Source: a virus
Direction: 5' to 3' (one strand)
DNA length: 35,259 bases
IMG/VR virus record: IMGVR_UViG_3300025701_000030
Span: 1 to 35,259 of that record
Position 1 is the first letter of the stretch. Every line of letters begins with the position of its first letter. A model generated the notes under the pieces. The model saw only the letters and a program-made list of their open reading frames with translations. It was not told the DNA's origin and did no database searches. The position numbers were made by a program, and so were the translations under genes. Shown here one piece after another: positions 1-5,529 of the stretch.

Positions 1-1
1 C

Positions 2-64
2 ACGGCTGCAAGCGTTGCGTACTTGTGGGTAGATAAGCTGAGGGGCTCTGGCGGGGCTCACTAG
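2..64 (+). CDS. Possible 3' end of an upstream gene
   Basis: Frame 2 is open from the window edge and ends at a TAG at 62-64, giving about 20 residues ending in RGSGGAH. The stretch is richer in G+C than the genes that follow. It could be the tail of a gene that begins left of the window, but 20 codons are too few to prove coding and no family is recognisable. Confidence 0.22.
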   Translation, partial: TAASVAYLWVDKLRGSGGAH

Positions 65-111
65 GACATTTGCGATACATATACTGGTATCGTTGAATAG
101 TAGAAACACTT

Positions 112-132
112 AGGGAGTCCATGTGGCTCCCT
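112..132 (+). other. Stem-loop before first small gene
   Basis: AGGGAG at 112-117 pairs with CTCCCT at 127-132, with two further pairs inside (one a G-T wobble). No T-run follows, so it is not a classical terminator; it may be an RNA processing or stability hairpin in the leader. The flanking stretch 65-147 has no convincing gene. It holds a -10-like TATACT at 80-85 without a good -35 partner. Confidence 0.45.
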
Positions 133-147
133 TACAAGGAGAATAAA

Positions 148-237
148 ATGACAATTGCAACAGCTTCAATCATAGGTATTGTCTTCATATTATCAGTCAC
201 AGTAGTAGGACTGATCATTGAGGAAATAATAAGTTAA
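148..237 (+). CDS. 29-residue single-span membrane peptide
   Basis: An ATG preceded by AAGGAG at 136-141 opens a 29-residue frame. Nearly all of it is one hydrophobic helix (residues 2-23, rich in I, V, L and A) ending in the acidic cap EEIIS. The ribosome binding site is near-perfect and the next gene follows in the same direction 18 bases later, which supports real coding. It would insert in the host inner membrane. No family is recognisable. It is one of five or more tiny membrane proteins in this arm. Confidence 0.6.
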   Translation: MTIATASIIGIVFILSVTVVGLIIEEIIS

Positions 238-255
238 CATCCAAGAGGATATGTT

Positions 256-663
256 ATGCGTGATTCAAACACTTTAAAGAATCTCTCAGGTAAAACTATC
301 ACTGTAGTTATCAGTGGAAGTCATACATTGAGACAAGCAGCATTAAGACAAGGTGTGCTGTTAAAGGCTGGTAGATATGTTGTTTCTGTTGTACGTAGAA
401 GCAATCGTAATGTCAACCTTTACCAAGTACAAGCTGGTCAGTTCACATTCATGGCTATTCTAAAAGCAGATGAACACAGTGATGAGACACGTCTTGTCAC
501 ATTCTACTATGGCCAATCAGAAGCTGATGTCTTAGAACATCGTAACAATTCTTACGCTTATGGATTAGACAGTAGAGCTAAGAACAATGACACTTTAACA
601 ATGACGCAACTGATTGAAATATATAAAGAAATCAAAGAGGATCTATCATGTCAATACTATTAG
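256..663 (+). CDS. Hypothetical early protein, 135 residues
   Basis: The start ATG follows AGAGGAT at 244-250. The product is soluble and slightly basic, with an N-terminal half of alternating hydrophobic residues (KTITVVISGSHTL, GRYVVSVVRRSNR) that suggests a beta-rich fold, and a charged helical end (LIEIYKEIKEDL). I do not recognise the family. Its last bases overlap the next small gene, as in a translationally coupled operon. Its position at the start of the early arm suits a host-takeover function, but this is inference. Confidence 0.7.
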   Translation: MRDSNTLKNLSGKTITVVISGSHTLRQAALRQGVLLKAGRYVVSVVRRSNRNVNLYQVQAGQFTFMAILKADEHSDETRLVTFYYGQSEADVLEHRNNSYAYGLDSRAKNNDTLTMTQLIEIYKEIKEDLSCQYY

Positions 664-749
664 TGCTTATCTCACTAACAATAGCTGCCGCACTAGGGGC
701 TGCATTTGCACTAGCTATCTTCAACATCAAAGACAACTTAAAGGACTAA
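648..749 (+). CDS. 33-residue single-span membrane peptide
   Basis: The ATG at 648 lies inside the end of the preceding gene, in another frame, with AGAGGA at 636-641 as ribosome binding site. One hydrophobic helix covers residues 2-25 (LLVLISLTIAAALGAAFALA), followed by a short charged tail (NIKDNLKD). The next gene starts two bases after its stop. Coding is supported by the ribosome binding site, the tight packing and the clear membrane segment. Function unknown. Confidence 0.55.
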   Translation: MSILLVLISLTIAAALGAAFALAIFNIKDNLKD

Positions 750-751
750 TT

Positions 752-886
752 ATGTATAGTTATGAGCAACACGCTAAAAAGATAAGGGATAGAAGAATAA
801 ACGCAGTTAAGACAGTCTTATGGTCAATGTCAATAATGTCAATACCTCTTGTCTTAGTGTTAATAGCTAATCACACCCTGTCATAA
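752..886 (+). CDS. 44-residue membrane protein, basic N-terminus
   Basis: The start is the ATG at 752, with AAAGGA at 740-745 at good distance; a longer frame from 614 has no ribosome binding site and overlaps two genes. Residues 1-20 are basic and hydrophilic (HAKKIRDRRINAVK). Residues 22-40 form one membrane helix, so the N-terminus is probably cytoplasmic by the positive-inside rule. The first conserved stem-loop follows directly after its stop. No family is recognisable. Confidence 0.6.
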   Translation: MYSYEQHAKKIRDRRINAVKTVLWSMSIMSIPLVLVLIANHTLS

Positions 887-888
887 TA

Positions 889-908
889 AACTCTCGCAGG
901 CTCGAGTT
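889..908 (+). promoter_or_regulatory. Conserved stem-loop, copy 1
   Basis: AACTC (889-893) pairs with GAGTT (904-908) around the loop TCGCAGGCTC. The core CTCTCGCAGGCTCGAG at 891-906 is identical to copies at 1695-1710 and 8648-8663. The stem differs from the other copies, yet pairing is kept. It lies 42 bases before the ATG of the next gene. It may be an RNA regulatory element or a hairpin promoter. Confidence 0.7.
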
Positions 909-950
909 ATCCCGTGAGAAACACCATTCATTACCAAAAGGATACATATT

Positions 951-1091
951 ATGTATAATCAAGACTATCAAGAAATCACTACAATCCATGGTCAAGAGTT
1001 AAACAAGGATGAAATAACTCTTCAAGAACTCTTCGACCTAGGCTACTTCGAAGAAGAAGAATACACAATCGATCCAGAAATGGAAGATTAA
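951..1091 (+). CDS. Acidic 46-residue protein
   Basis: The ATG is preceded by AAAAGGA at about 936-942. The product is strongly acidic (ELFDLGYFEEEEYTIDPEMED), with no membrane segment and no cysteine. Small acidic early phage proteins often mimic DNA or bind host enzymes, but nothing here fixes the target. It stands alone between the conserved stem-loop upstream and an intrinsic terminator downstream, so it is likely a single-gene transcription unit, which is unusual in this packed arm. Confidence 0.65.
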   Translation: MYNQDYQEITTIHGQELNKDEITLQELFDLGYFEEEEYTIDPEMED

Positions 1092-1101
1092 TCAATAACT
1101 T

Positions 1102-1129
1102 AGCTCTCCTCACGGAGGGCTTTATTTTT
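1102..1129 (+). terminator. Intrinsic terminator after acidic small gene
   Basis: AGCTCTCC (1102-1109) pairs with GGAGGGCT (1114-1121) around a four-base loop with one wobble, followed by TTATTTTT. It starts 11 bases after the stop of the 46-residue gene. Confidence 0.85.
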
Positions 1130-1152
1130 AACTAATCCAAGAGGGCACACTT

Positions 1153-1305
1153 ATGCTAACTGTATTATTAATTATAAACCTAGTAACAATCCCACTTCTA
1201 TTCCTTACCAAGGACAGAGTGGACAGATTCACAATAAGATTAGTAGCAGTCAGCTTGTGTGTCTTCAACATGCTAATCTGCTCATCAGGTACAACAACAT
1301 GGTAA
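1153..1305 (+). CDS. 50-residue membrane protein
   Basis: The start ATG follows AAGAGGGCA. Residues 1-18 are a hydrophobic helix (LTVLLIINLVTIPLLFL). A charged linker (TKDRVDRFTIR) leads to a second hydrophobic stretch at residues 29-43, so a two-span hairpin is likely. The stop overlaps the start of the metalloprotease gene (ATGGTAA), which points to coupled translation. No family is recognisable; early membrane proteins of this size may act in exclusion or host membrane changes, which is inference. Confidence 0.55.
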   Translation: MLTVLLIINLVTIPLLFLTKDRVDRFTIRLVAVSLCVFNMLICSSGTTTW

Positions 1306-1685
1306 ATATTGACGATATAATAGGTGATTTATTGCCAATTGTGTCAAAATGCATGAAGTATGCAGGTAGAAAACCAATGCTTGTTGATGCAAAAGCAGAT
1401 AGGTCCATAAAGGTTGAGAATCAAGCATACTGTGAATACTTAGGTGATTCATTCGGTGTGCGTTGGTTCTCAATCACGTACCATCCCTCTCTTGAGCAAG
1501 ACGAGAGGGCTCTTATAACCATGCTTTCTCATGAGTTAATACATGCAGTACAGTACGCTAGAGGTGATAAGTTCGACCACAGCCTACCCTACTCACAACA
1601 ACCACATGAAATCGAAGCATACAACCTTGAGGGAGTCGTAGCAGACTCTTACTTCTCCCTTAAGAACCCTAAAGTAACACCTTAA
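1299..1685 (+). CDS. Small zinc metalloprotease-like protein (HExxH)
   Basis: This 128-residue protein carries HELIH at residues 78-82, the zinc-binding signature of zincin metallopeptidases. The two histidines would bind zinc and the glutamate would be the catalytic base. HEIEAY at 103-108 offers a downstream glutamate as third ligand, the spacing expected of short zincins of the SprT or phage metallopeptidase type. I chose the ATG at 1299, which overlaps the stop of the previous gene; a GTG at 1257 in frame would add 14 residues. No signal peptide is seen, so it would act in the cytoplasm. The substrate is unknown, and a host or phage protein target is inference. Confidence 0.75.
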   Translation: MVNIDDIIGDLLPIVSKCMKYAGRKPMLVDAKADRSIKVENQAYCEYLGDSFGVRWFSITYHPSLEQDERALITMLSHELIHAVQYARGDKFDHSLPYSQQPHEIEAYNLEGVVADSYFSLKNPKVTP

Positions 1686-1691
1686 GTACAT

Positions 1692-1713
1692 GACCTCTCG
1701 CAGGCTCGAGGTC
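1692..1713 (+). promoter_or_regulatory. Conserved stem-loop, copy 2
   Basis: GACCTC (1692-1697) and GAGGTC (1708-1713) form a perfect six-pair stem around the same ten-base loop as in copies 1 and 3. The outermost pair is G-C here and A-T in copy 3, a compensatory change. It lies 48 bases before the start of the ssDNA-binding protein gene. Confidence 0.75.
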
Positions 1714-1761
1714 TTAAATGGCACAATGCCAAACAAATCTAATCCAAATAGGAAATATATT

Positions 1762-2265
1762 ATGACTACTCAAATCAATGAACCACGCAACTATGTAATC
1801 AAAGATGTTGAATTAAACTACGCTAAAGTTGCTAAGCCAGTCAGCCCCTTCGGTGTTGAGCAATATGAAGTACAAATCGCTACTACTGATCGTCAGTTAG
1901 CGGAGACATTGAAAGCTAACTTCTTCAATGTTAAAGAGAAAGACGGTAAGTTCATTGTGTCATTGAAACGTAAAGCACAACGTGCAGACGGTTCAGATAA
2001 CGGTGCTCCTAAAGTCTTCGATAAGAACTTGCAGCCAATCGAGGGTGAAGCCCTTACTAAGATTGGTAACGGTTCTAGAGGCAATGTTAAGGTGTTCCAA
2101 TACCCTTACAGTGCTGGTGGTCGTTCTGGTATCGCTGGTTCATTAACAGCAATCCAAATCACAGACCTTGTGGAGTACTCAGGTATGGGCTCTATCACTG
2201 ATGGGTTCGACTTACCTTCAGCACCTGGAGATAGCACTGTAGAGGACGCTGGAGCAGCGTTCTAA
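1762..2265 (+). CDS. ssDNA-binding protein, T7 gp2.5-like
   Basis: This 167-residue protein resembles podoviral single-stranded DNA-binding proteins: an N-terminal beta-rich OB-fold-like region (NYAKVAKPVSPFGVEQYEVQ), a basic middle (VSLKRKAQRADG) and aromatic strands (GNVKVFQYPYSAGGRSG). The last residues (STVEDAGAAF) are mildly acidic and end in phenylalanine, as in T7 gp2.5, where the terminal F helps contact polymerase and helicase. It would coat single strands during replication and recombination. The ATG at 1762 is chosen because the upstream extension runs through the conserved stem-loop. The acidic tail is weaker than in T7. The stop overlaps the start of the next gene. Confidence 0.75.
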   Translation: MTTQINEPRNYVIKDVELNYAKVAKPVSPFGVEQYEVQIATTDRQLAETLKANFFNVKEKDGKFIVSLKRKAQRADGSDNGAPKVFDKNLQPIEGEALTKIGNGSRGNVKVFQYPYSAGGRSGIAGSLTAIQITDLVEYSGMGSITDGFDLPSAPGDSTVEDAGAAF

Positions 2266-2441
2266 TGAACCCTTGGTATAGAACTGAAGATGTCCATACG
2301 TTGCTCAGAGAGGCCCTTGATGGGGTTCTCTTAGCACAAGAGTTAATACAGAATGGTAATGAGGGTTTAGCAGTAGATGAGCTAGAAATAGCATTCAGTC
2401 ATCTTAAACTCTTACAAGAAGCAATCAGTGAGTCCTGTTAG
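2265..2441 (+). CDS. 58-residue helical protein, unknown
   Basis: The ATG overlaps the stop of the ssDNA-binding protein gene (TAATG), so translation is probably coupled. The sequence is predicted helical and acidic (VHTLLREALDGVLLAQELI, LAVDELEIAFSHLKLLQEA), with leucine spacing suited to a two-helix bundle. Its stop lies inside the stem of the terminator at 2429-2459. No family is recognised; a partner of the ssDNA-binding protein would fit the coupling but is inference. Confidence 0.65.
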   Translation: MNPWYRTEDVHTLLREALDGVLLAQELIQNGNEGLAVDELEIAFSHLKLLQEAISESC

Positions 2442-2459
2442 GGCTCATTGGTTTTTTTT
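2429..2459 (+). terminator. Intrinsic terminator after ssb operon
   Basis: TGAGTCC (2429-2435) pairs with GGGCTCA (2441-2447), including one G-T wobble, around a five-base loop. TTGG and eight T residues (2452-2459) follow. The left stem and loop overlap the last codons of the 58-residue gene. Confidence 0.9.
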
Positions 2460-2471
2460 GATATGTCAACC

Positions 2472-2520
2472 CAAGGCCCCTACGGACCTTGTGTTAACTC
2501 AAGGGGATTCCCCTTGTAAC
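2472..2520 (+). other. Two adjacent hairpins in intergenic gap
   Basis: Hairpin one pairs CAAGG (2472-2476) with CCTTG (2487-2491), with two further C-G pairs inside. Hairpin two pairs CAAGGGG (2500-2506) with CCCCTTG (2510-2516) around a three-base loop, and is framed by GTTA (2493-2496) and TAAC (2517-2520). They lie between the terminator and the next gene. Neither is followed at once by a long T-run. They may protect or process the next mRNA. Confidence 0.5.
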
Positions 2521-2535
2521 CCCTTTTAGAGGATA

Positions 2536-2549
2536 CCGACAAGGGCCCC
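2536..2549 (+). promoter_or_regulatory. CCGACAAGGGCCCC motif, copy 1
   Basis: This 14-base motif matches 8567-8580 at 13 of 14 positions. Both copies follow GATA at a short distance, lie downstream of an intrinsic terminator and precede a new run of genes. That placement fits a phage promoter, possibly for the T7-like polymerase, but two copies are too few to define a consensus. Confidence 0.4.
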
Positions 2550-2550
2550 C

Positions 2551-2718
2551 ATGGATTACATCAAAACAAAGTTAGCACTTATAAAGCACCACATCTACCG
2601 TATTGTCACAAACTACTCTATGAAAGGCCATCGTTGGGCTAGAGTATTAGTGATTTATACTTATCAAAAGAAACTCAAACAGGAGCACAAATTCTATGTT
2701 CAATCAAAATCAGAATAA
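2551..2718 (+). CDS. Basic 55-residue protein, unknown
   Basis: The ATG comes directly after the CCGACAAGGGCCCC motif; AAGGG within the motif could serve as ribosome binding site. The product is very basic (KTKLALIKHHIYRIV, MKGHRWARVLV, YQKKLKQEHK), with a possible amphipathic or membrane-surface helix. It overlaps the next gene by 23 bases in another frame. No family is recognised. Because motif and start touch, either the motif is not a promoter or the mRNA is almost leaderless; coding is therefore only moderately sure. Confidence 0.45.
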   Translation: MDYIKTKLALIKHHIYRIVTNYSMKGHRWARVLVIYTYQKKLKQEHKFYVQSKSE

Positions 2719-2929
2719 AGTTAAGATGGCAACTGTCAATGAGTTGTTAGCCCTTCCTAAACAGACTAGCCATGTCCGATACAAAAGCGAGAATGATCGC
2801 ATGTGGCCCCTCCTAGTCCCAGAGGATATACGTTCAGATGCAGGTTCAGCTAAGGCATCTAAAAACCGTATGTTCTGCAAGATAAATACCTTCACTAAAC
2901 ACTATGAGGAGCACTCATTATGTCTCTAG
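2696..2929 (+). CDS. Hypothetical protein, 77 residues
   Basis: AGGAG near 2682 gives a ribosome binding site for the ATG at 2696; a later ATG at 2726 lacks one. The middle (ELLALPKQTSHVRYKSENDRMWPLL) is polar with few hydrophobic stretches, and no known motif is seen. Its end overlaps the start of the exported ClpP-fold gene by ten bases, so the two are likely translated together. Function unknown. Confidence 0.6.
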   Translation: MFNQNQNKVKMATVNELLALPKQTSHVRYKSENDRMWPLLVPEDIRSDAGSAKASKNRMFCKINTFTKHYEEHSLCL

Positions 2930-3567
2930 ATAAAAAAGCTAAAGTGTTGACACAAGCTACAATAACTATAATATTGCTGATGTCATTCATAACATATGTA
3001 AATAATGCCGATGCAGCTACCATGCGTATATCTGATAAAGGCACAACCCTGTACTATGACGGTGCTGTTCAATGGGGTGACTACCATAGGCTAAAAGATC
3101 TGATTAATAAGAATCCTAAACTCCTATACATATCTCTTAACTCAAGAGGTGGGTCAGCTCAAGAGGGACGTAACATAGGTATCCTACTAAGAAAGTCACT
3201 ACTGACTACTGTAGTCCAAGAGAATGCCATATGTGCATCAGCTTGTACTTCTATGTTCCTAGGTGGTGTAGTGCGTATAGTTGAGTCATCTGCAAGAATG
3301 ATGTACCATCCGCCATACATGGAGGAATATCCTCAAGGTTGGACAATGGAGCATATAGCGTTAAGTGCTCAAAACCAAACAGCAATCGAGATAGCACACT
3401 CAGTGGCACTTGTTGAGCTTAACAAAGAGTTTCAAGTTGTTAAGTTCTTGTTGCACAATGTGTATAACTTGAAAACAAACAGTGGGATACTCTATACTGC
3501 ATCCCCTCAAGAACTTCTAGATTCTGGTATTGCTACTCGAGTTTACACAAAAACCAAAGGTGAGTAA
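2920..3567 (+). CDS. Exported ClpP-fold serine protease-like protein
   Basis: This 215-residue protein starts with a lysine-rich end and one hydrophobic helix (about residues 11-27), then an A-D-A site near residue 32, so a cleaved signal peptide is likely and it would act in the periplasm. The rest matches the ClpP/crotonase fold: LNSRGGSAQEG at 73-83 (oxyanion-type glycines), CASAC with the candidate nucleophile Ser107, and MMYHPP with His130, the order seen in ClpP. It belongs with the secreted ClpP-like proteins rather than cytoplasmic ClpP. It lies just before the AAA+ gene, but a periplasmic protein cannot dock with it. The substrate is unknown. Confidence 0.7.
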   Translation: MSLDKKAKVLTQATITIILLMSFITYVNNADAATMRISDKGTTLYYDGAVQWGDYHRLKDLINKNPKLLYISLNSRGGSAQEGRNIGILLRKSLLTTVVQENAICASACTSMFLGGVVRIVESSARMMYHPPYMEEYPQGWTMEHIALSAQNQTAIEIAHSVALVELNKEFQVVKFLLHNVYNLKTNSGILYTASPQELLDSGIATRVYTKTKGE

Positions 3568-3569
3568 TC

Positions 3570-4619
3570 ATGGCTGATAAAAACACTAAATATATGTTCG
3601 CAGACACTTGTGAACCACTGTTCTATATGCTTGATAGAGACAGTGATACAATATCTTGGGTATTCATTATGGATTCCAATGAAGCTGTATCTCTCTCAGA
3701 CAGCGATATGGATGATCTTATCCAGAAAGGTAAAGTTGTACAAGAGACAGAAGAAGCATTGTCAAGTTTCTTCACAGATGCAATCAATGGCAAAGGTGGT
3801 GAAAATGCTATCAACATGTTCGGTTTCTTAGAAATACCTGCTCCTACTACCTCTGATAAGAAAGAAGAAAACACAGAGGATGAGGGTGAAGTGATCAAAG
3901 TGCCTGATACATACCGACCAGAGCTATGTAATACCTCTATCTCACCAGAAGTACTCGTTAAAAAGCTAAAGATTGCAGAGTCAAAGACAGAACGTCCTGA
4001 TTGTATCTCTATCTTATTCGAAGGTGTTCCTGGAAGTGGTAAGACACTAGCTGCTGCATACATAGGTAAGGAACTCGGTAAGACTGTTAAGTCATACAGA
4101 TTGAGTGAACTACAGAACAAGTATGTTGGTGAGTCTGAAAAGTTGATTGCTGAAGCATTTGATAAAGCAGAAGAGAATGGTCACATATTACACATTGATG
4201 AGATTGATTCACTCAGCCGTTCACGTAACGATGAGTCTAAAGGTCATGAGATCAAGATGTGCAACACACTGTTACAATGCCTCGATAGGTTCAAGGGTAT
4301 CTTCATAGCTACCACTAACTATCGTGATGAGTTAGACTCAGCAGTCAAACGTCGGTTCTTACTCAAGCAAGAGTTCAAGAACTGCACTTCAGAACAAGCT
4401 AATGAACTCTCTAAGTTGTTCTTCGGTAAGCGCATAGCCCCTATGAACCTACCTAACGAGACATTCGCCCCTGCAGACTTCAATATCGTCAAGAACTCCT
4501 TCTTGTTCGAAGAAGATAAGACAATCAACCGCAAGTTCATCCTCAAGCGTCTCACAGAAGAAGCAAAGGATCGTAACGGTAAAGACTTAGTTAATAAGAA
4601 AAAGGTAGGATTCCTATGA
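3570..4619 (+). CDS. Classical AAA+ ATPase (unfoldase-like)
   Basis: This 349-residue protein has an acidic N-terminal region (1-140) and one AAA+ module. Seen motifs are Walker A GVPGSGKT (152-159), a pore-loop-like KYVGESEK starting at residue 184, Walker B HIDEIDSL with D210 and E211, sensor 1 in FIATTNY, and arginine fingers R261 and R262. The pattern is that of FtsH/Vps4-like classical AAA proteins, which thread substrates through a hexamer. The C-terminus reads KKVGFL; V-G-F resembles the IGF/IGL tripeptide by which ClpX and ClpA dock on ClpP, although there it sits in an internal loop. With clpP two genes downstream, a phage protease complex is a fair inference. The end overlaps the next gene by four bases. 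Confidence 0.85.
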   Translation: MADKNTKYMFADTCEPLFYMLDRDSDTISWVFIMDSNEAVSLSDSDMDDLIQKGKVVQETEEALSSFFTDAINGKGGENAINMFGFLEIPAPTTSDKKEENTEDEGEVIKVPDTYRPELCNTSISPEVLVKKLKIAESKTERPDCISILFEGVPGSGKTLAAAYIGKELGKTVKSYRLSELQNKYVGESEKLIAEAFDKAEENGHILHIDEIDSLSRSRNDESKGHEIKMCNTLLQCLDRFKGIFIATTNYRDELDSAVKRRFLLKQEFKNCTSEQANELSKLFFGKRIAPMNLPNETFAPADFNIVKNSFLFEEDKTINRKFILKRLTEEAKDRNGKDLVNKKKVGFL

Positions 4620-4795
4620 GTGATCTAAGAAAACAATCTCAAGCAAGTATTACAGAGTTATCAAAACTGGCTGACTACTGTTCCATGATGTCTTGTAAGA
4701 CAGGTGAGAGTAAATACATGACAGCTTATCACGAAGTAGCAGATGCAATGGTCAGTATTAAAGAGTTCATTAAGAGTGAGGAAGAAAACCTATGA
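4616..4795 (+). CDS. 59-residue helical protein between ATPase and clpP
   Basis: Both ends overlap neighbours by ATGA, so it is translated in step with the AAA+ ATPase and ClpP. The product is helical and acidic at the end (VADAMVSIKEFIKSEEENL), with cysteines at 22 and 27. No family is recognised. Its place between an unfoldase and its likely peptidase suits a substrate adaptor or assembly factor, but that is inference from position alone. Confidence 0.65.
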   Translation: MSDLRKQSQASITELSKLADYCSMMSCKTGESKYMTAYHEVADAMVSIKEFIKSEEENL

Positions 4796-5370
4796 TACCT
4801 ATGATTGTAGAGAAAGAAGGTTCAAGAGAACGCTCATGGGATGTGTACAGTCGGTTACTAAAGGACCGTATCATCTTCCTTAACACGGACTTCAATGATG
4901 ACATGGCTTCTGCAATCTGTGCTCAGCTTATCTTGTTAGAGGCTGAAGACTCAAAGGCAGATATCACTATGTATATCAACAGTCCTGGAGGTTCTGTTAG
5001 CTCAGGCATGGCTATCTATGATACAATGCAGTACATCAAACCAGATGTGTCTACAGTTATCATGGGCCAAGCATGCTCCATGGGTTCCTTCACAGCTAAT
5101 GCTGGTGCAGCAGGTAAACGATTCATGTTACCAAATGCACGTCACATGGTTCACCAAGTGTCAGCAGGCACTAGTGGTCAATGCTCAGACATGGAAATTG
5201 CAGTTAAAGAGGCTCGTCGTATTAACGATGATCTGGCTAAAATCTATGTCAAACACAACAGTAAAGGTAAGACACTGTCAGACTTCCGAAAGGTAATGGA
5301 CCGTGATAGTTGGATGACATCACATGAAGCATTGAAGTTCGGTCTTATTGACAAAATCATTAAACGATAA
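4792..5370 (+). CDS. clpP: ATP-dependent Clp protease proteolytic subunit
   Basis: This 192-residue protein aligns with bacterial ClpP over its whole length. The triad is in place: Ser96 in GQACSMGSF, His121 in PNARHMVHQ and Asp172 in DRDSWMT, with Ser-His spacing identical to Escherichia coli ClpP. YINSPGGSVSSGMAIYDTMQ and the C-terminal GLIDKIIK are family hallmarks. It would form a 14-subunit chamber that needs a AAA+ partner, either host ClpX/ClpA or the phage ATPase two genes upstream. No long propeptide is seen. The start shares ATGA with the gene before. A phage-encoded active ClpP is uncommon; it may redirect host proteolysis or process phage proteins. Confidence 0.93.
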   Translation: MIPMIVEKEGSRERSWDVYSRLLKDRIIFLNTDFNDDMASAICAQLILLEAEDSKADITMYINSPGGSVSSGMAIYDTMQYIKPDVSTVIMGQACSMGSFTANAGAAGKRFMLPNARHMVHQVSAGTSGQCSDMEIAVKEARRINDDLAKIYVKHNSKGKTLSDFRKVMDRDSWMTSHEALKFGLIDKIIKR

Positions 5371-5373
5371 ACT

Positions 5374-5507
5374 ATAACATAAGGAGGATTGCCGTTCTCT
5401 TAAGTTATATGCATTACAAGATGTAGAGGGTTGCCGCCCTCGGGAACAGTATGGTCTTGCCGGACCATGCTTTTCTTCAAGTACATTCCAAGAGTGTGCT
5501 TCAAGAA
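5374..5507 (+). ncRNA. Four-hairpin structured element, TTGCCG loops
   Basis: Hairpin A pairs AGGAGGA (5382-5388) with TTCTCTT (5395-5401), extendable outward to 5374-5408. Hairpin B pairs GAGGG (5426-5430) with CCCTC (5437-5441). Hairpin C pairs ATGGTC (5451-5456) with GACCAT (5463-5468), extendable by three pairs. All three have the loop TTGCCG (5389-5394, 5431-5436, 5457-5462). Hairpin C is followed by TTTT. Hairpin D pairs TTCTT and AAGTACA with TGTGCTT and AAGAA (5473-5507) around a C-C mismatch. The element fills the gap after clpP; no gene is seen in it. Whether it is a stable RNA, a terminator cluster or a leader is not known. Confidence 0.6.
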
Positions 5508-5529
5508 GAGTTCAACTAGAGGATACATT

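Noticed and set aside
614-751. Upstream extension of the 44-residue membrane protein
   Set aside because: It overlaps two genes in other frames and lacks a ribosome binding site; the ATG at 752 is well placed.
1690-1761. N-terminal extension of the ssDNA-binding protein
   Set aside because: It would translate through the conserved stem-loop, and residues before MTTQINEP do not resemble the family.
3623-4120. 165-codon open frame on the minus strand inside the AAA+ gene
   Set aside because: It lies fully opposite a gene with clear motifs, has no ribosome binding site and is rich in serine and leucine as expected of an antisense shadow.
5431-5529. TTG-start extension of the 138-residue gene
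   Set aside because: The added 33 residues are coded by the hairpin array, and the ATG at 5530 has its own AGAGGAT site.
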